Origin: Gnetum montanum
Lineage: Eukaryota > Streptophyta > Gnetopsida > Gnetales > Gnetaceae
Length of the DNA stretch: 28,750 bases
Assembly (NCBI GenBank): GCA_015680685.1
Contig: MNCI01019108.1
Span: 744,996 to 773,745, forward strand
Direction of reading: 5' to 3'
Below, piece after piece: positions 1-9,974 of the stretch (the first letter of the stretch is position 1; each line of letters starts with the position of its first letter). The notes below the pieces were generated by a model. The model was given only the letters and a program-made list of their open reading frames with translations, was not told where the DNA came from and searched no databases. The position numbers and the translations under genes were made by a program.

Positions 1-618
1 GAGGTTCGCGATTAGTCATGGGGGTACGGGGCCTGATTATTCAATTTTTATCCTAAGCCTCGGATTTTTTTGTTTTTCTTCCTAACCCCTACACCTTCGG
101 TAGCCATCATCTACTTTTTCCCAGATCCATATTAGCCATACCATAACTTAGCGAAGGAACCTAAACCGAAGCAAGGTATGATTTACTTAATGATTCAATT
201 ACCCTTGCTAATATATGATTGTGTTGTGGGTGCAAATGGCCATCATACAACCACGGAATGGATCTGGAGCCAACACTTGGAGTGGAGCAGCATTGAAGCC
301 GCTATGCAAGGAGCAGAATTGATAATGTACTTACGAGTGGACAACGGAAGGCGCAATCTAGGCGTTGGCAGCAATAAGACTCTTCTCTCTTCTTCTCTTC
401 TATTCTCTCTCCTCTTTTCTCTCAGCTGCCAACTGTGGCCTGATGTCATTGTAATAAGGTGTTCACCCTTGTTGTCATGAACACCAGTTTTTGTCAAGTC
501 TTGTAATAAAGACCGTTCACATGTCATCCCATTAGTTCCATTTCCCCTAATAATCCCATACCTACCTGATATCATTGTAAGGAACTCGAGGACGAGTTTT
601 CATTCAGTCATGGGGGTA
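1..618 (+). mobile_element. 3' internal end of Ty3/gypsy-like element A
   Basis: This stretch lies directly upstream of a PPT and a 3' LTR, so it is the tail of the internal region of an LTR retrotransposon that continues left of the window. No retroviral domain can be read in it. Short open frames at 178-480 (plus) and 243-575 (minus) overlap on opposite strands, lack recognisable motifs and include low-complexity TCTTCTCTT-like sequence, so I do not call them genes. The motif AGTCATGGGGGTA occurs at 14-26 and again as the PPT at 606-618, so the stretch is bracketed by two PPT-like copies about 590 bp apart. The T-rich sequence after the first copy resembles what follows the equivalent motif at 20765 in element B. 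Assignment as retrotransposon tail is firm; the function of the stretch is unknown. Confidence 0.7.
583..618 (+). promoter_or_regulatory. Hairpin and polypurine tract of element A
   Basis: AACTCG (583-588) and CGAGTT (593-598) form a perfect 6-bp stem with an AGGA loop. It is followed by AGTCATGGGGGTA (606-618), which abuts the TG of the LTR at 619. A G-rich tract touching the LTR is the expected primer for plus-strand DNA synthesis. The same order, hairpin then PPT then TGAT, recurs at 25468-25504 in element B with one substitution in the stem and one in the G-run, which supports function in both families. Confidence 0.75.
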
Positions 619-642
619 TGATGAGACGCGACCTGCATGTGC

Positions 643-711
643 CGCGATATCGCGTCTTCCCCTGCGATATCGCGTACGCGATATCGCGGTCCGCCGCCAT
701 ATCTATAAATA
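643..711 (+). promoter_or_regulatory. LTR promoter with three palindromes and TATA box
   Basis: CGCGATATCGCG at 643-654, GCGATATCGC at 664-673 and CGCGATATCGCG at 677-688 are three perfect palindromes in the U3. TATAAATA follows at 704-711. The TATA box is flanked by GCCGCC (693-698) and GGCGGC (715-720), a perfect 6-bp inverted repeat. Transcription would start about 25-35 bp downstream. The palindromes are plausible binding sites for a dimeric factor, but no factor is identified. Confidence 0.6.
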
Positions 712-877
712 AGAGGCGGCACTCCCTTCATTTCCCAATCCTGGCTAGAAGTAGCGAAGCTCTGGCAGATTGATCACTCCAGAGTTAGAATTTTTCCCAT
801 GTGCCCGCAGTAGGAGTCCTAGAGTGAACGGCTCTTTATTCGAGCAGCTTGTAACCTGAACCCAAGTTGTGTACGGC

Positions 878-883
878 AATAAA
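878..883 (+). terminator. Polyadenylation signal of LTR A
   Basis: AATAAA lies about 170 bp downstream of the TATA box, the order expected for U3-R in an LTR. The equivalent AATAAA is present in the right copy (28687-28692) and, as AATAAAGAT, in both LTRs of element B. Confidence 0.5.
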
Positions 884-958
884 GACGAACTTGATTGGAT
901 AAACCTTGCAGTACATGGTTTTATTGTTGTTTATTTACTGCTTTCCTAGTGCGCACAA

Positions 959-1280
959 GTACGACTTGATTACGAGCGTCTACGGACGTGTACGGCTAGT
1001 CAAGGAATCGGCTGCTTGTCGCAACGCATGAGTACGACTTGATTACGAGCATTGGCTGCTTGGTAACCCAGTAGCGTATTCCAGGATTCTGCGCTTGGTA
1101 ATCCCAGTGGTAGTCCAATGTGTACGGCTAGTCAAGGAATCGGCTACTCATTGCTAGGCTAGAACGTGTGCTAAGTACGACTTAGTTACGAGCACCCACG
1201 GGTGTGTACGGCTAGCTAAGGAATCGGCTGCTTATCACACTTAAGCTAAATAGGTGCCTCAGTACGACCACTTCGAGCAC
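959..1280 (+). repeat. Interleaved short repeats in LTR A
   Basis: GTACGACTTGATTACGAGC occurs at 959-977 and 1032-1050, with one variant at 1175-1193 and a degenerate copy from 1262. A second unit beginning GTGTACGGCTAGTCAAGGAA occurs at 988, 1120 and 1203 and is followed by TCGGCT. The two alternate along the LTR downstream of the polyadenylation signal. Unequal recombination or slippage is the simplest origin. Confidence 0.75.
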
Positions 1281-1789
1281 TTGCATTACGCGTGGTGATC
1301 CCAGTAATGATTAGCGTGTGGTAAGCCGCAGTTGCATAGTTCAGGGTGTGTTCGGTAAGTGGGAACGGATGCTGACGCTAGTTAACTTAGACTTAGGACA
1401 TTAGTTAGAGTTAGCTTAGTTTCTCAACCCTTTCCTCTGATAGCATAGAAGATAAGCCGAAAAATACCAAAAAAATCACATACCTTAGACTTGCTTAACC
1501 ATACACTGTGACACTTACAAGCAAGCCTGGGAAGACAACTAACGATTAACCCTAAGCATTTCTTGTGGTGTTAAGGCATTTAGTCTGCAGAGTTCGACCA
1601 GATCGCGTGTGCACGCTCGTATTCGTATGGTTGAGTGTAGGGGTACCTCGCCACTCATCAACTACCTTTAAGCTTACCCATCTGGATACACTTATGAAAA
1701 AGAAGCTTCCAAGGCTCTCAACTAGATAAGCAAACCACCTACTTAACACATAAAACAATACCCTACTTATAACAATTCACTAACCCTAA

Positions 1790-2440
1790 TCCATCATCCT
1801 CTTTGTGAGAAATGAAAATGTTTCAAGCAATGCAACAAAATCCTTTTCTAGAATGACTACTACTCCAAAAGAAATTTTACAAGAATTGGTCAATGCAACA
1901 ATATGTAAAAAAACTAGGAGCCTAACATAATGAATAATACACATGAATAGCTTGAAAGATATGCTTAAAAATAATAAACTTAGCAACCATTTACATCTTC
2001 TTCTCTTTCAACTTGATAATTTTTTTGCTCCATTTTCTTTATTGTAACATTTGATAAAGTTTTAGAAGATCCAACAAAGGAAAGAGAAATACCTAAAAAT
2101 TTAAAAACATCTAAAGTTTTCAAAATATACCAAGATTTAGATGCAGTTGATTCTTGAAACCCCTTGTTGCAACAAATAGAAGATTTTAACCAATTAATCA
2201 AAAATCCTAAAAATTTGCAATATTATTCAACACAGTAAAAGGAAGATTTGCAATAGCTTTGTCATTTTTTATCATAAAAAAGAAGTCATCTATAAAATGC
2301 ATATTTAATAAAGTGGAGACATTATTTTCAACACAACCTTAAATCTTAGATTTAATGTGACTTAAAAACCAAGAACATAATAAAATTCAAGGAGATAATC
2401 TAGGCTTGTGTAGTTTTCAATTATTCAAATGATTGAGAAG
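1790..2440 (-). pseudogene. LINE reverse transcriptase fragment, degenerate
   Basis: On the minus strand this stretch reads as the palm region of a plant non-LTR retrotransposon RT. In order it shows a degenerate LSPLNFIMFLVFKSH (cf. the QGDPLSPYLF block) near 2370-2400 and FIDDFFFMI (cf. FADDTLLF, with the two catalytic Asp kept) at about 2272-2296. GFLINWLKSSIC (cf. GLKINWHKSS) follows near 2180-2200, then FKFLGISLSF (cf. YLGLPLG) near 2080-2110. Stops and frameshifts break it, so it is dead. The endonuclease part and the 3' tail are not recognisable. It lies beside LTR A, whose insertion may have cut it. Confidence 0.6.
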
Positions 2441-4036
2441 AATGCATATAAATAGTAGGAAAGGAGTAGAAGGTATAATAACAAGTTCAGTGGAGATTAT
2501 CATTTCATCATTTCATGAGGACCACATGTCCTAGTATTTCTAGGGACCTAATTAACCTATCTAAAGTATGCAAGCCATTAAACTTAGAAGAAGAACAATT
2601 TTTGGAATAGGAGGTCAAGCTTTAGGGGTCTAGCTACAAATTATTGAAGATAAATGAACATGAAATGCTATGTTTGTGCAAGAATCCACTTGGCCCAAGA
2701 TTATCCTTAAGTCCACTAAATAAAAATGGTTGAATAAACTAAGTATCAACTTGATGCTTAATTACAAGTGATAAATGGAACTAATCAAGAAAAATAACTT
2801 TTGGGAGAATGGAGTAGATATCTTAGATTTTGGCAATTATGAAGAAAAATGTTGAAGGAGACCAAGGGTAAAAGAATTTATTCTTCATCCAATGTGAATG
2901 GTACCAATGAGAATTTCTTAAAAGGAGATGAATACATTGATTAACATAGGTGGTAGCCATAACTAACTCAATTTGAAGATTCTTTATGATCTCAATTTGC
3001 CAGTAGTATTAGCCACTACATCGTGTGATTTGGCTAAGTTTTACTTCATCAAGTGTGTAGAAATGATAAAGAGTATTTTGATATAGGTTAGTTAATGAAG
3101 TGAAGAGTTACATTTATACATTTTAGACATGAATTTCTTACAAGTCATTCTTAGAGTGATTTTTCTAATGAAAAAAAAAAGTGTAGTTGCTCCACATTTT
3201 AACATCTTATGCATCTCCCATAAAGATTCTATCATGATAAGAAATATTACATAAATTTAATGATTTAATTTAAATTTTTTAGATGTATTTCAATAAGTTA
3301 TTTTTAATTTTATAAGTTAAATAATAGGATTATATTATTGCTTTATTGAAGTGGATTCAATCTACTTAAAGTTTTTTATCCTTTACTTCTACTAATATTA
3401 ATGCTCAGTTATAGACTTTTAATATATTTAATAGTTGAATGTTGAAGTCCAATTACTCCTAGAATTTTTTCTTTTTTTAGTTATTATGTTTTTATAAAGA
3501 TTTGATTATAGATATTTTACTCTTTATTATGCACATATGATTATATAACACATTCTTCAAGGAGAATTTATGATACTATTTCCACCCAAGCCATATCACC
3601 TATAACTTTTCATCATCAAACTAAAATTTTGAGTGTTCTTTTAATTAAAAGTAAATATCTATTAAAATAATTTTATTAATAATATGCCTCATAATGATGT
3701 TTGACCTAGAATTTGAGTTTATCAATGCATTTGTAATGTTCAAATATGTCAAATTTAACTCTTGGTTCATAGAAATCAAAGCTACAATATTTATTTTATG
3801 CAAATTTTAGCTTACTATAAAATCCCACATGGGTTATGGTTTTTGAATAAAAAATGTGCTATAAATCCTCCCAACCCCACTTGTTGATGGTTCCTTATTA
3901 AAGGAGGATGGATGGATGATTGTCAGTGGGAGCATGACATAAGTTAAAATGCCTGGTGTCGAAACCTTGAAATATTAATAAAATAGGTACATCCTAAGAT
4001 ATCTAGTCTATTTAGGACTTTATAACTTAATATTTC
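2441..4036. other. AT-rich stretch without recognisable gene
   Basis: No domain, long open frame or repeat pair was seen on either strand. The part next to 2440 may be more of the decayed LINE. The rest is unassigned AT-rich DNA. Confidence 0.5.
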
Positions 4037-4102
4037 CCACTAGAATCACACCCATGACTTGGAGATTTCAAGTCAAGAGTCTTACAACTAGGCTAACACC
4101 TC
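4037..4102 (-). repeat. tRNA-like head, candidate SINE
   Basis: Read on the minus strand, TAGCCTAGTTG (4095-4085) fits the A box of RNA polymerase III promoters, and GGTGTGATTCT (4052-4042) fits a decayed B box (GGTTCGANTCC). Their starts are 43 nt apart, the spacing found in tRNA genes. No clean cloverleaf forms, so a tRNA-derived SINE is more likely than a tRNA gene. Its body would extend towards lower coordinates, but I cannot fix its end. Confidence 0.45.
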
Positions 4103-4644
4103 ATTATTTATTTTATTATTAAAGCCTTGATGCATATTTATGCTTAAGGCTTGTTTCATGTTTGATTGGTAATAGTTATATGTGCATTAGTGGAAAAATA
4201 GTTCATGCATGCTTACACATACACTTAAGAAGTAACACATTGCATGTGATCCTTCCATCTTGTAAATAGACCTTATCTTTCTTTTTTGATATGTTTCCAT
4301 TTATGATAAGCTTATGACTTGTGGGATTTGATGGAAGAGAGAAAAATGTTACAAGAGTTTTGTAAAGGAAAAGAAGAGAAGCAAAGGTACAAATAGTTCT
4401 TTAGTTTTTATATTCATAATATTACCTTTTTTTATAGCAAAAGTCTAGTTATTTATATAACAAGAGGGATGAACCATAAATCAACAATTACAACAGTAGT
4501 ATCATCATGGAGGATAGAACATCATCTAGAAAAATAGATGAACATCCAAAGCATGAAGCCAACTAGAAATTAAACCATTAGTCATGTGTTAGCTCTAGGG
4601 GAAGAGAATCCCAACCCCATTTCTAACCAATTAAAAAGCCTATT
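4103..4644. other. Flanking DNA before element B
   Basis: No gene or repeat was recognised here. The last five bases before the LTR of element B are CTATT, the presumed left target-site duplication. Its partner would lie beyond the inserted element D and is not in view. Confidence 0.4.
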
Positions 4645-5500
4645 TGATAAAAGCTATTTTTCATGAGCGACAATATGACATCTACGATATTGTATCTATG
4701 ACATCATAGCTTTACATATGTCATCATTGATGCAATGTAGTGGGTCTTCTTCACCCCTCTAGATACCAACACTTGGTCGTATCAATGGAACAACTTTTAT
4801 TTAATCCTTAGCAAAATTCTTGTAGTTTCTTTCTGTGATTTATACTTAGATTTAGAGTTATAAGTGAATGCTTGCAATGTGGTATTAAGTATTTGTACGA
4901 AATCTTTATTCGAGTGAATTGTACTTGGGCATAGTTCATAGCCGAAAATAAAGATCAAGATTTTTTTCCAACATTGCAACATTACACTTAGTTTATTTAT
5001 CCTAATTTAGTGATTTTCCTTTCACTTAATTTTCATTTCTTCAGTATGTTTACTTTACTTTAGTTCTTTACATTTTCCAAGCACTTTAATTTTCCATTGT
5101 TCCTTAGTAAGGTAGCATAACTATGACTGGTTTTGATTGTATAAGTGTAATCATTTGGTAATCCCAAGTGTTATTATTTGGTTTTTCCAGTAGCATAAAA
5201 GTTGGTAATCTAGTGATGGTTGCATAAGCCCAAGAAGTAAATAGTAAACCAAGAATATATACTTATTATCTATAGGCTAGAATAGTTTCTTTACTTGTGT
5301 TACACTTAAACTTAGATTTCATTACCCTCTTTTAACCAAGTTTACACTTAGAAGTTAAGCAAACAACATTAATATATCATATGCCTCACCTAGAGTTAAA
5401 CCATACACGTGCACTTCACTAACTCAAAGTGAGAATACAATGATCAGAAATCAACTTTCAACCACTGGCATAATTACATTGTTCATTCACAGATTATGAG
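4645..5500 (+). mobile_element. 5' LTR of element B
   Basis: It aligns with the 3' LTR at 25504-25927 through its first 400 or so bases, for example the shared TACTTAGATTTAGAGTTA and TGGTATTAAG/TGGTGTTAAG blocks. The TATA position reads CTAGATAC here but TATAAATAC in the 3' LTR, so this promoter is mutated. AATAAAGATCA marks the likely polyadenylation signal near 4947. The right edge is uncertain because the 3' LTR is truncated. No convincing primer-binding site was found. Confidence 0.7.
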
Positions 5501-5711
5501 CTTGTCATGCATGAATGCTTGTGACTTGTATGGTAGACTATTGGAATACCCAATTGCTCATCATTGACACCATTACCAAGGATGTGTCAATGTTTTCTTA
5601 GTAGTTGATTTTACAAATTCTGTTGTATTAAGAATCACAAAGTTTATCTTTCATATTTGAATTAATTCCTTTAATACACATACATACACTTAAAAACATC
5701 AAAAGCATAAT
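5501..5711 (+). other. Presumed leader of element B
   Basis: This lies between the estimated LTR end and the first gag ATG. It should hold a primer-binding site and packaging signal, but neither is recognisable. Confidence 0.4.
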
Positions 5712-6663
5712 ATGACTTATACACTTAAAGAAAAGTCACCACCTACCAAAAAAACTCATAAGAGTAATGACAAAGAATATGATGAAGGAGATTAGAGTGT
5801 GCCCATGCAAATAAGAATCTCCTATGCTTATACTAATCCACACTATCCTAATTTCAAATTTATCTTCCACCAAGATGAATAGTTGAGGTGGAGAGATTTG
5901 CAAGGCAACATTGTTTTTCCTCTTGAATGTTTGACACCATCAATGCTACAAGCAACCTTAATGAGGATGAACCTTGGACATGCACAAGAGGGATACAATG
6001 TCACTAAATACATGACTAGGCCATATCAGTGTATAGAAGCATAAGTAAGAAGGGATGCTACCATGGAGAAAAGACATAAGAATAACAAGGGAAAGAAAGT
6101 ACCTTACACTGTGGTCCTGAAGGAAAAGAATGATGATATATTCATAATGGAAGAACTCCACTAGACTCATGAATCTCATTCACAAACACTAATATCTGTC
6201 TAGATGAGCCTATCAAAATATAACTGCATTCGGTTCTTACAGGAACACCTAAGAGAGATGCGAAAGACTCCAAACTCAAGTAGAGCTCAAGGCCTAAAGC
6301 TTTCATAGAACCACACAAGAATGAATCATAGAGTCATAGAAGGAGAACCAACTAGCACCATTCTCCAAATTCTTCCTCTTTTTTTGTTGCAATCATCAAT
6401 GGAATTTGACAAGAAGGAATGAAGACCAAAAGACTATGATAAGTAAAGAAGAAGAGACCATGACAGACATGTGCATCGAAGAAGGTATTCTAATAATGAA
6501 GAAGATAATTATGAATAACAAAGAGACAAGATTAGGCATGAGGAAAGGAAACAACACTACAAGCATCAAAGGGTTCATAACTACAATAGAGTCTATGAAC
6601 CCAAAGATAATGAAGAACCCCTACTAGCCAGAACCAGTGTATATTCCTACTAGGCATGTAAGG
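5712..6663 (+). pseudogene. gag: Element B gag, 5' part (broken)
   Basis: A frame starting at ATG 5712 (MTYTLKEKSPPTKK...) runs with several in-frame stops to the insertion point of element C. It is Lys/Arg/Asn-rich with no globular motif, as is common for the N-terminal part of plant gypsy Gag. It is assigned to gag by position: it begins after the LTR and leader, and the Gag core appears right after element C at 15487. The stops, and the insertion itself, make it a pseudogene. The ORF-like stretch at 6406-6627 is a stop-free run in another frame. Confidence 0.6.
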
Positions 6664-8183
6664 TGTACTGACCTAAATCGTCGGTGTAAGGCTGGAATGG
6701 AAACAGACACCGAGAGATCATCGGGCAGCCACAGCTAACCCTGCCTTTGCTTGAGGGCAAGCTGGAAAAGGAAACGAAGGTAGAGTGCCTTGGATGGTCT
6801 GCACGCAAATCAACCAAGCACTTCCTCGAGCGTAAGCTATGGCTAGCATTGGGGTTATTGTAAACGGGATGTAAACGGAATGCAAACAATGATACGAAAT
6901 GTAAACAGAGCGTACTAAATTATAAATAACATGTAAACAGAGCTATATTGTAAAAAAACCATAAACCAAAGTAAATAATGTAAATGGAAGGCAATAATGA
7001 GATTGTATTATATTGTTTTTTTTAAAAAAACATGTGCACCGGTCAAAGCATAGTTGCATACATGTGGATGGCAAGTCAAAAACCTAGCCCCGGGATGATA
7101 TGATGTGATGATGTGATGTGATGAACATGAAAAATTCTTGGATGCCAACAATCAAGTGTGACGAGTGCCCAAGGATTGCAGGTTCTGTCCTCTCTCAGAA
7201 TTGCCAATCTCTCCAATTTTTGCTTCCCTGTTTTTTGCCTCTTCCAATCTCTTCTCCCCTTCCAGTTTATGTGAATTGATAGGGTATTTATAGGGTTGGG
7301 CTAGGCTTGGGCATTGCATTCTTTGACTAGGTTCAATGTATCTGTGTTGGATAGTTGTGCATGAGTTGGATGTATGCTGGATATTTGCCTTCTTTGATCA
7401 GATTCAATGTATTTGTGTTTGGATAGTTGTGCACGAGTTGGATGTGTGTTGGATAGTTGCATTCTTTGACCAGGTACATTGCATTTTACAATTTATGGAT
7501 TATTCAAGCCCATGAAAGTACATTTAATTTAGACCATGAGGGCTTGACATGCCCACAAATGGGGATTTATGATGAAATGTACAACAAGAGAAATTTGACT
7601 ACCCAGCGTGACCTGTAGTGTGACCTGCAATGTGACCTCCAAAACTTGCAATTTTGAGCTGAAATCTAGAATTTCTGAAGGCTGGGACCCATAGTTATCA
7701 ATAGTGAACCCTGAGGACGCCTTACACCCTTGAAATCAAGTCATTTTGGCTCAGTTTTGGGGCTTTAAAAGTTGGTGACGCTGATCCTTACACTGTGCAA
7801 CGTCTGAAAAAGTAACCCTAGCGTCACCAAGTTAAAATGGCATATTTGAGGCCCAAATCTTGATTTTCTAGAGGCTGGGAACTGCTGGGGACCTTGGTGA
7901 AGGTCATGGGGGGTCATTGTACTCAATTTCGGCATGTTTTGACTCAATTTCAGGGCTCCAAAAGTTGGTGACGCTGATCCTTACGTTGTGCAGCGTAAGC
8001 ATAGTGTACTTAGCCAAAATTGCACTTTTTGACCTTGAAACTGATGATTCTTGACACCGACACTTGCCTTCATGATCTGTGGGCCCCAAGGAGACCTTGC
8101 TTGCTCCATGGTGGGCTGCTTGAAGTCGTTTTAGAGGCTCTGAAGTTGTCTGGAAGTGTTGCTGAAATTTTTGTGGTGTTTCA
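6664..8183 (-). mobile_element. 3' LTR of element C
   Basis: It is a close copy of 13969-15486. On the minus strand it runs TGAAACACCAC...AGTACA. TATAAATA on the minus strand lies at 7292-7285. Inside are three 12-bp units beginning GTGACCT at 7608, 7620 and 7632. A duplicated segment containing GTTGGTGACGCTGATCCTTA sits at 7771 and 7964. A GATGATRTGATGTG simple repeat lies near 7095-7125. Confidence 0.88.
7285..7292 (-). promoter_or_regulatory. TATA box in 3' LTR of element C
   Basis: TATTTATA on the plus strand reads TATAAATA on the minus strand, about 890 bp into the LTR in element orientation. It is the same as 14589-14596 in the other LTR. Confidence 0.5.
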
Positions 8184-8251
8184 TTAGCCCCTCTTTGTTG
8201 ATGCCCGTAGGAATCCACCCGAGAGGCATCAACAAAGAAGTGCAAAACACC
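8175..8251 (-). promoter_or_regulatory. PPT inside an inverted repeat at the LTR junction
   Basis: On the plus strand TCTTTGTTGATGCC (8192-8205) and GGCATCAACAAAGA (8225-8238) are a perfect 14-bp inverted repeat with a 19-nt loop. An outer pair, GGTGTTT (8175-8181) and AAACACC (8245-8251), includes the LTR end. In element orientation the tract CAACAAAGAGGGGCTAA, the likely PPT, is the 3' arm of this hairpin and runs into the LTR start TGAAACACC. The arrangement is repeated in element D. Confidence 0.7.
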
Positions 8252-9312
8252 ATGAACAAAAAAGCATCAAAAATTAACCATTAGCCCTTGGCCGGATGTC
8301 ATCGCACCATTTTCAAAAGTACATGGAATTGAGGGGATGTGGTTCAAGATGCAAGGGATTGTAACTGGGGGAAGTTGGGAGTTTAAGGGTTATGATTGCT
8401 ATTGGGATTTGTGGGAGAGGAATGCTCTCTTGTGCACAAGTCATGTCATTAGTCCTTGTCAACAGAAGACTCGGAACCAAGACATAGGAGGTGCATTCTT
8501 TGGAGAAACGGCTCTCTTATAGAGTATTTGTGGGGCCCGTTGTAAATAGCCAAAGCCACACGATGATGTGCAACATGGTCTCTTTGAGACATGAGTGTAA
8601 CTATTTTTCAAGACAATTTCCTTCTCGCATGGGGCTTGTATGAGAAGAGCCAACAGTCCATGGTTTATGATGTTAACGGGGTCATGAAGACCTTTTCTGT
8701 GCATTTTGCTCTTTCCCCCTTTTGTACTTTTTCTTTTCTTGTTTTTTTTGGTCTTTTTGAAAGAGCTTGCTTTTTGTGCCATGCTTGTCTATGAGCACTT
8801 GCATTTTGCATCATGTACTATGTATTGTGTTTTGCGTTGCGACTGCTTAGGGAGTTATAGTGTGCAACAATGTATTAAGAGTTTTGAGGTGAGCAGAATG
8901 TATCAAGGGGATATAATTGGATAGGATAAGGGAGCATGATGGGGAATAGGGAATGTATCAGGAGTCGGGAATGTACTTATGAATGGATTGATTAACCCAG
9001 TCACGTGCATCAGGAAAAATGTGATATCTTGTCGTCATGATGAAGTGCATCTATGCATGAATGCCTCAGGAGTGTCATCCTGCAAACACAACTCCAAAAA
9101 GACAAGAAAAAACACAAATGAAATAGTCAACTAAACACTTTAAACAAGGATATGGAGTCACCACGTGCAATTTTCAAAGTAGACAGAATCATGAACAGCA
9201 TCAGTTTCATTAGTGCCCATGAGATGAATCGTGCAACAAGTCTTTGTGGAACATGAACAACTGATTGCAGCGATACATCTTTTTAAGTTTTGCTTGGTCA
9301 TCGATGATGTCA

Positions 9313-9877
9313 CTAGTTTATAGTCTTAGCGGACTATTGTGGATTAGTTTCATGTCATAACCCCTTGGACGGCTCTAGTTTAGCGTTCTGGAGGACGGTG
9401 CATTGCTAGTTTATAGTCATAGCAGACTATGAAGAGGCAAACTAGTTTATAGTCTTAGTGGACTCTGGATGCTAGTTTCATGTCATGGAGAACGGATGTA
9501 GCAGTTTAGTGTCATACCGAACATAACTCTGTGGTATCAGTTTTAAGTCATGATGCCAGGACTACTCTGTGGCATCAATTTTAAGTCATGATGCCAGGAC
9601 TATTCTGTGGTATCAGTTTTAAGTCATGATGCCAGGACTGTGCTAGTTTATAGTCATAGTGGATTGATGCTTACCTTACTTGTGTAAAGTGTGATGCTGC
9701 ATGCATGGTCATGCTACGTGCCTACAAGATCCTACAAAAATCAACTAGTAAGAAAACAACATCAAGCGACACCTACCGTACATAGAGTTAGAATGTATGA
9801 ATGAAAGAAAAGCAATGCAAAAAGTGATAGTTTTAGGCCATTCTGGGTCGTATGCTAGTTTAAGGCCTTTTCGGGCC
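9313..9877 (-). repeat. Array of small hairpin repeats in element C
   Basis: Some ten units begin AGTTT(A/T) and continue into a short stem-loop (plus-strand coordinates). ATAGTC/GACTAT pairs at 9320-9325 with 9332-9337 and at 9413-9418 with 9425-9430. A one-mismatch version starts at 9449, and a weaker one starts near 9643. Variants are GTTC/GGAC near 9384, AGTC/GACT in the 38-bp repeats, and GGCC/GGGCC near 9860 with a relative at 9829-9850. The stem sequences change while pairing is largely kept. A related pair of units lies in the gag coding region at 11300-11352. Confidence 0.6.
9526..9639. repeat. Three tandem copies of a 38-bp unit
   Basis: Units start at 9526, 9564 and 9602 with few mismatches. 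Each contains TCTGTGGYATCARTTTTAAG followed by TCATGATGCCAGGACT, so each holds an AGTC...GACT stem of the hairpin family. Confidence 0.85.
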
Positions 9878-9974
9878 ATGTGCTTTTGTAGTTTTATGTT
9901 TTTATGTTTGATTTTTTTCAAATGCAATGTGTAAACTGAGTTGACGAATGTCTAAACAAAGAAAAATGCGTGAT

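Larger units (their letters stand above)
619..1771 (+). mobile_element. 3' LTR of element A
   Basis: The left edge is exact: TGATGAGACGCGAC starts right after the PPT, and the same sequence starts the second copy at 28460. The U3 has GCGATATCGC palindromes and a TATA box at 704-711. A transcript end is suggested by AATAAA at 878-883. A block of short repeats follows at 959-1280. Around 1435-1530 it resembles the 5' LTR of element B (for example the shared TTAA.CCATACAC string), so A and B belong to related families. The right edge is only estimated, from the drop in GC content and a possible CA end near 1771, because the second copy leaves the window before this point. Confidence 0.7.
8252..9974 (-). 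other. 3' noncoding region of element C
   Basis: This region separates the protease frame from the PPT and occupies the place where pol would lie. Short open frames near 8337-8924 on both strands have no motif and overlap one another, so I do not call them. The right part holds the hairpin repeats described separately. A loose repeat of GAATGTATCA appears near 8900-8970. Confidence 0.6.

Noticed and set aside
178-575. Overlapping open frames on both strands (100 and 110 residues)
   Set aside because: They overlap antiparallel, have no motif and contain low-complexity sequence inside a retrotransposon tail.
959-1280. CRISPR-like spacing of short repeats
   Set aside because: Two different units alternate irregularly within an LTR of a plant retrotransposon; there are no uniform spacers.
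7095-7125. GATGATRTGATGTG run as a regulatory site
   Set aside because: It is a simple repeat present in both LTRs of element C, with no further sign of function.
8337-8924. Several small open frames on both strands in the 3' noncoding region of element C
   Set aside because: They overlap each other, show no domain and have no homologous frame in element D.
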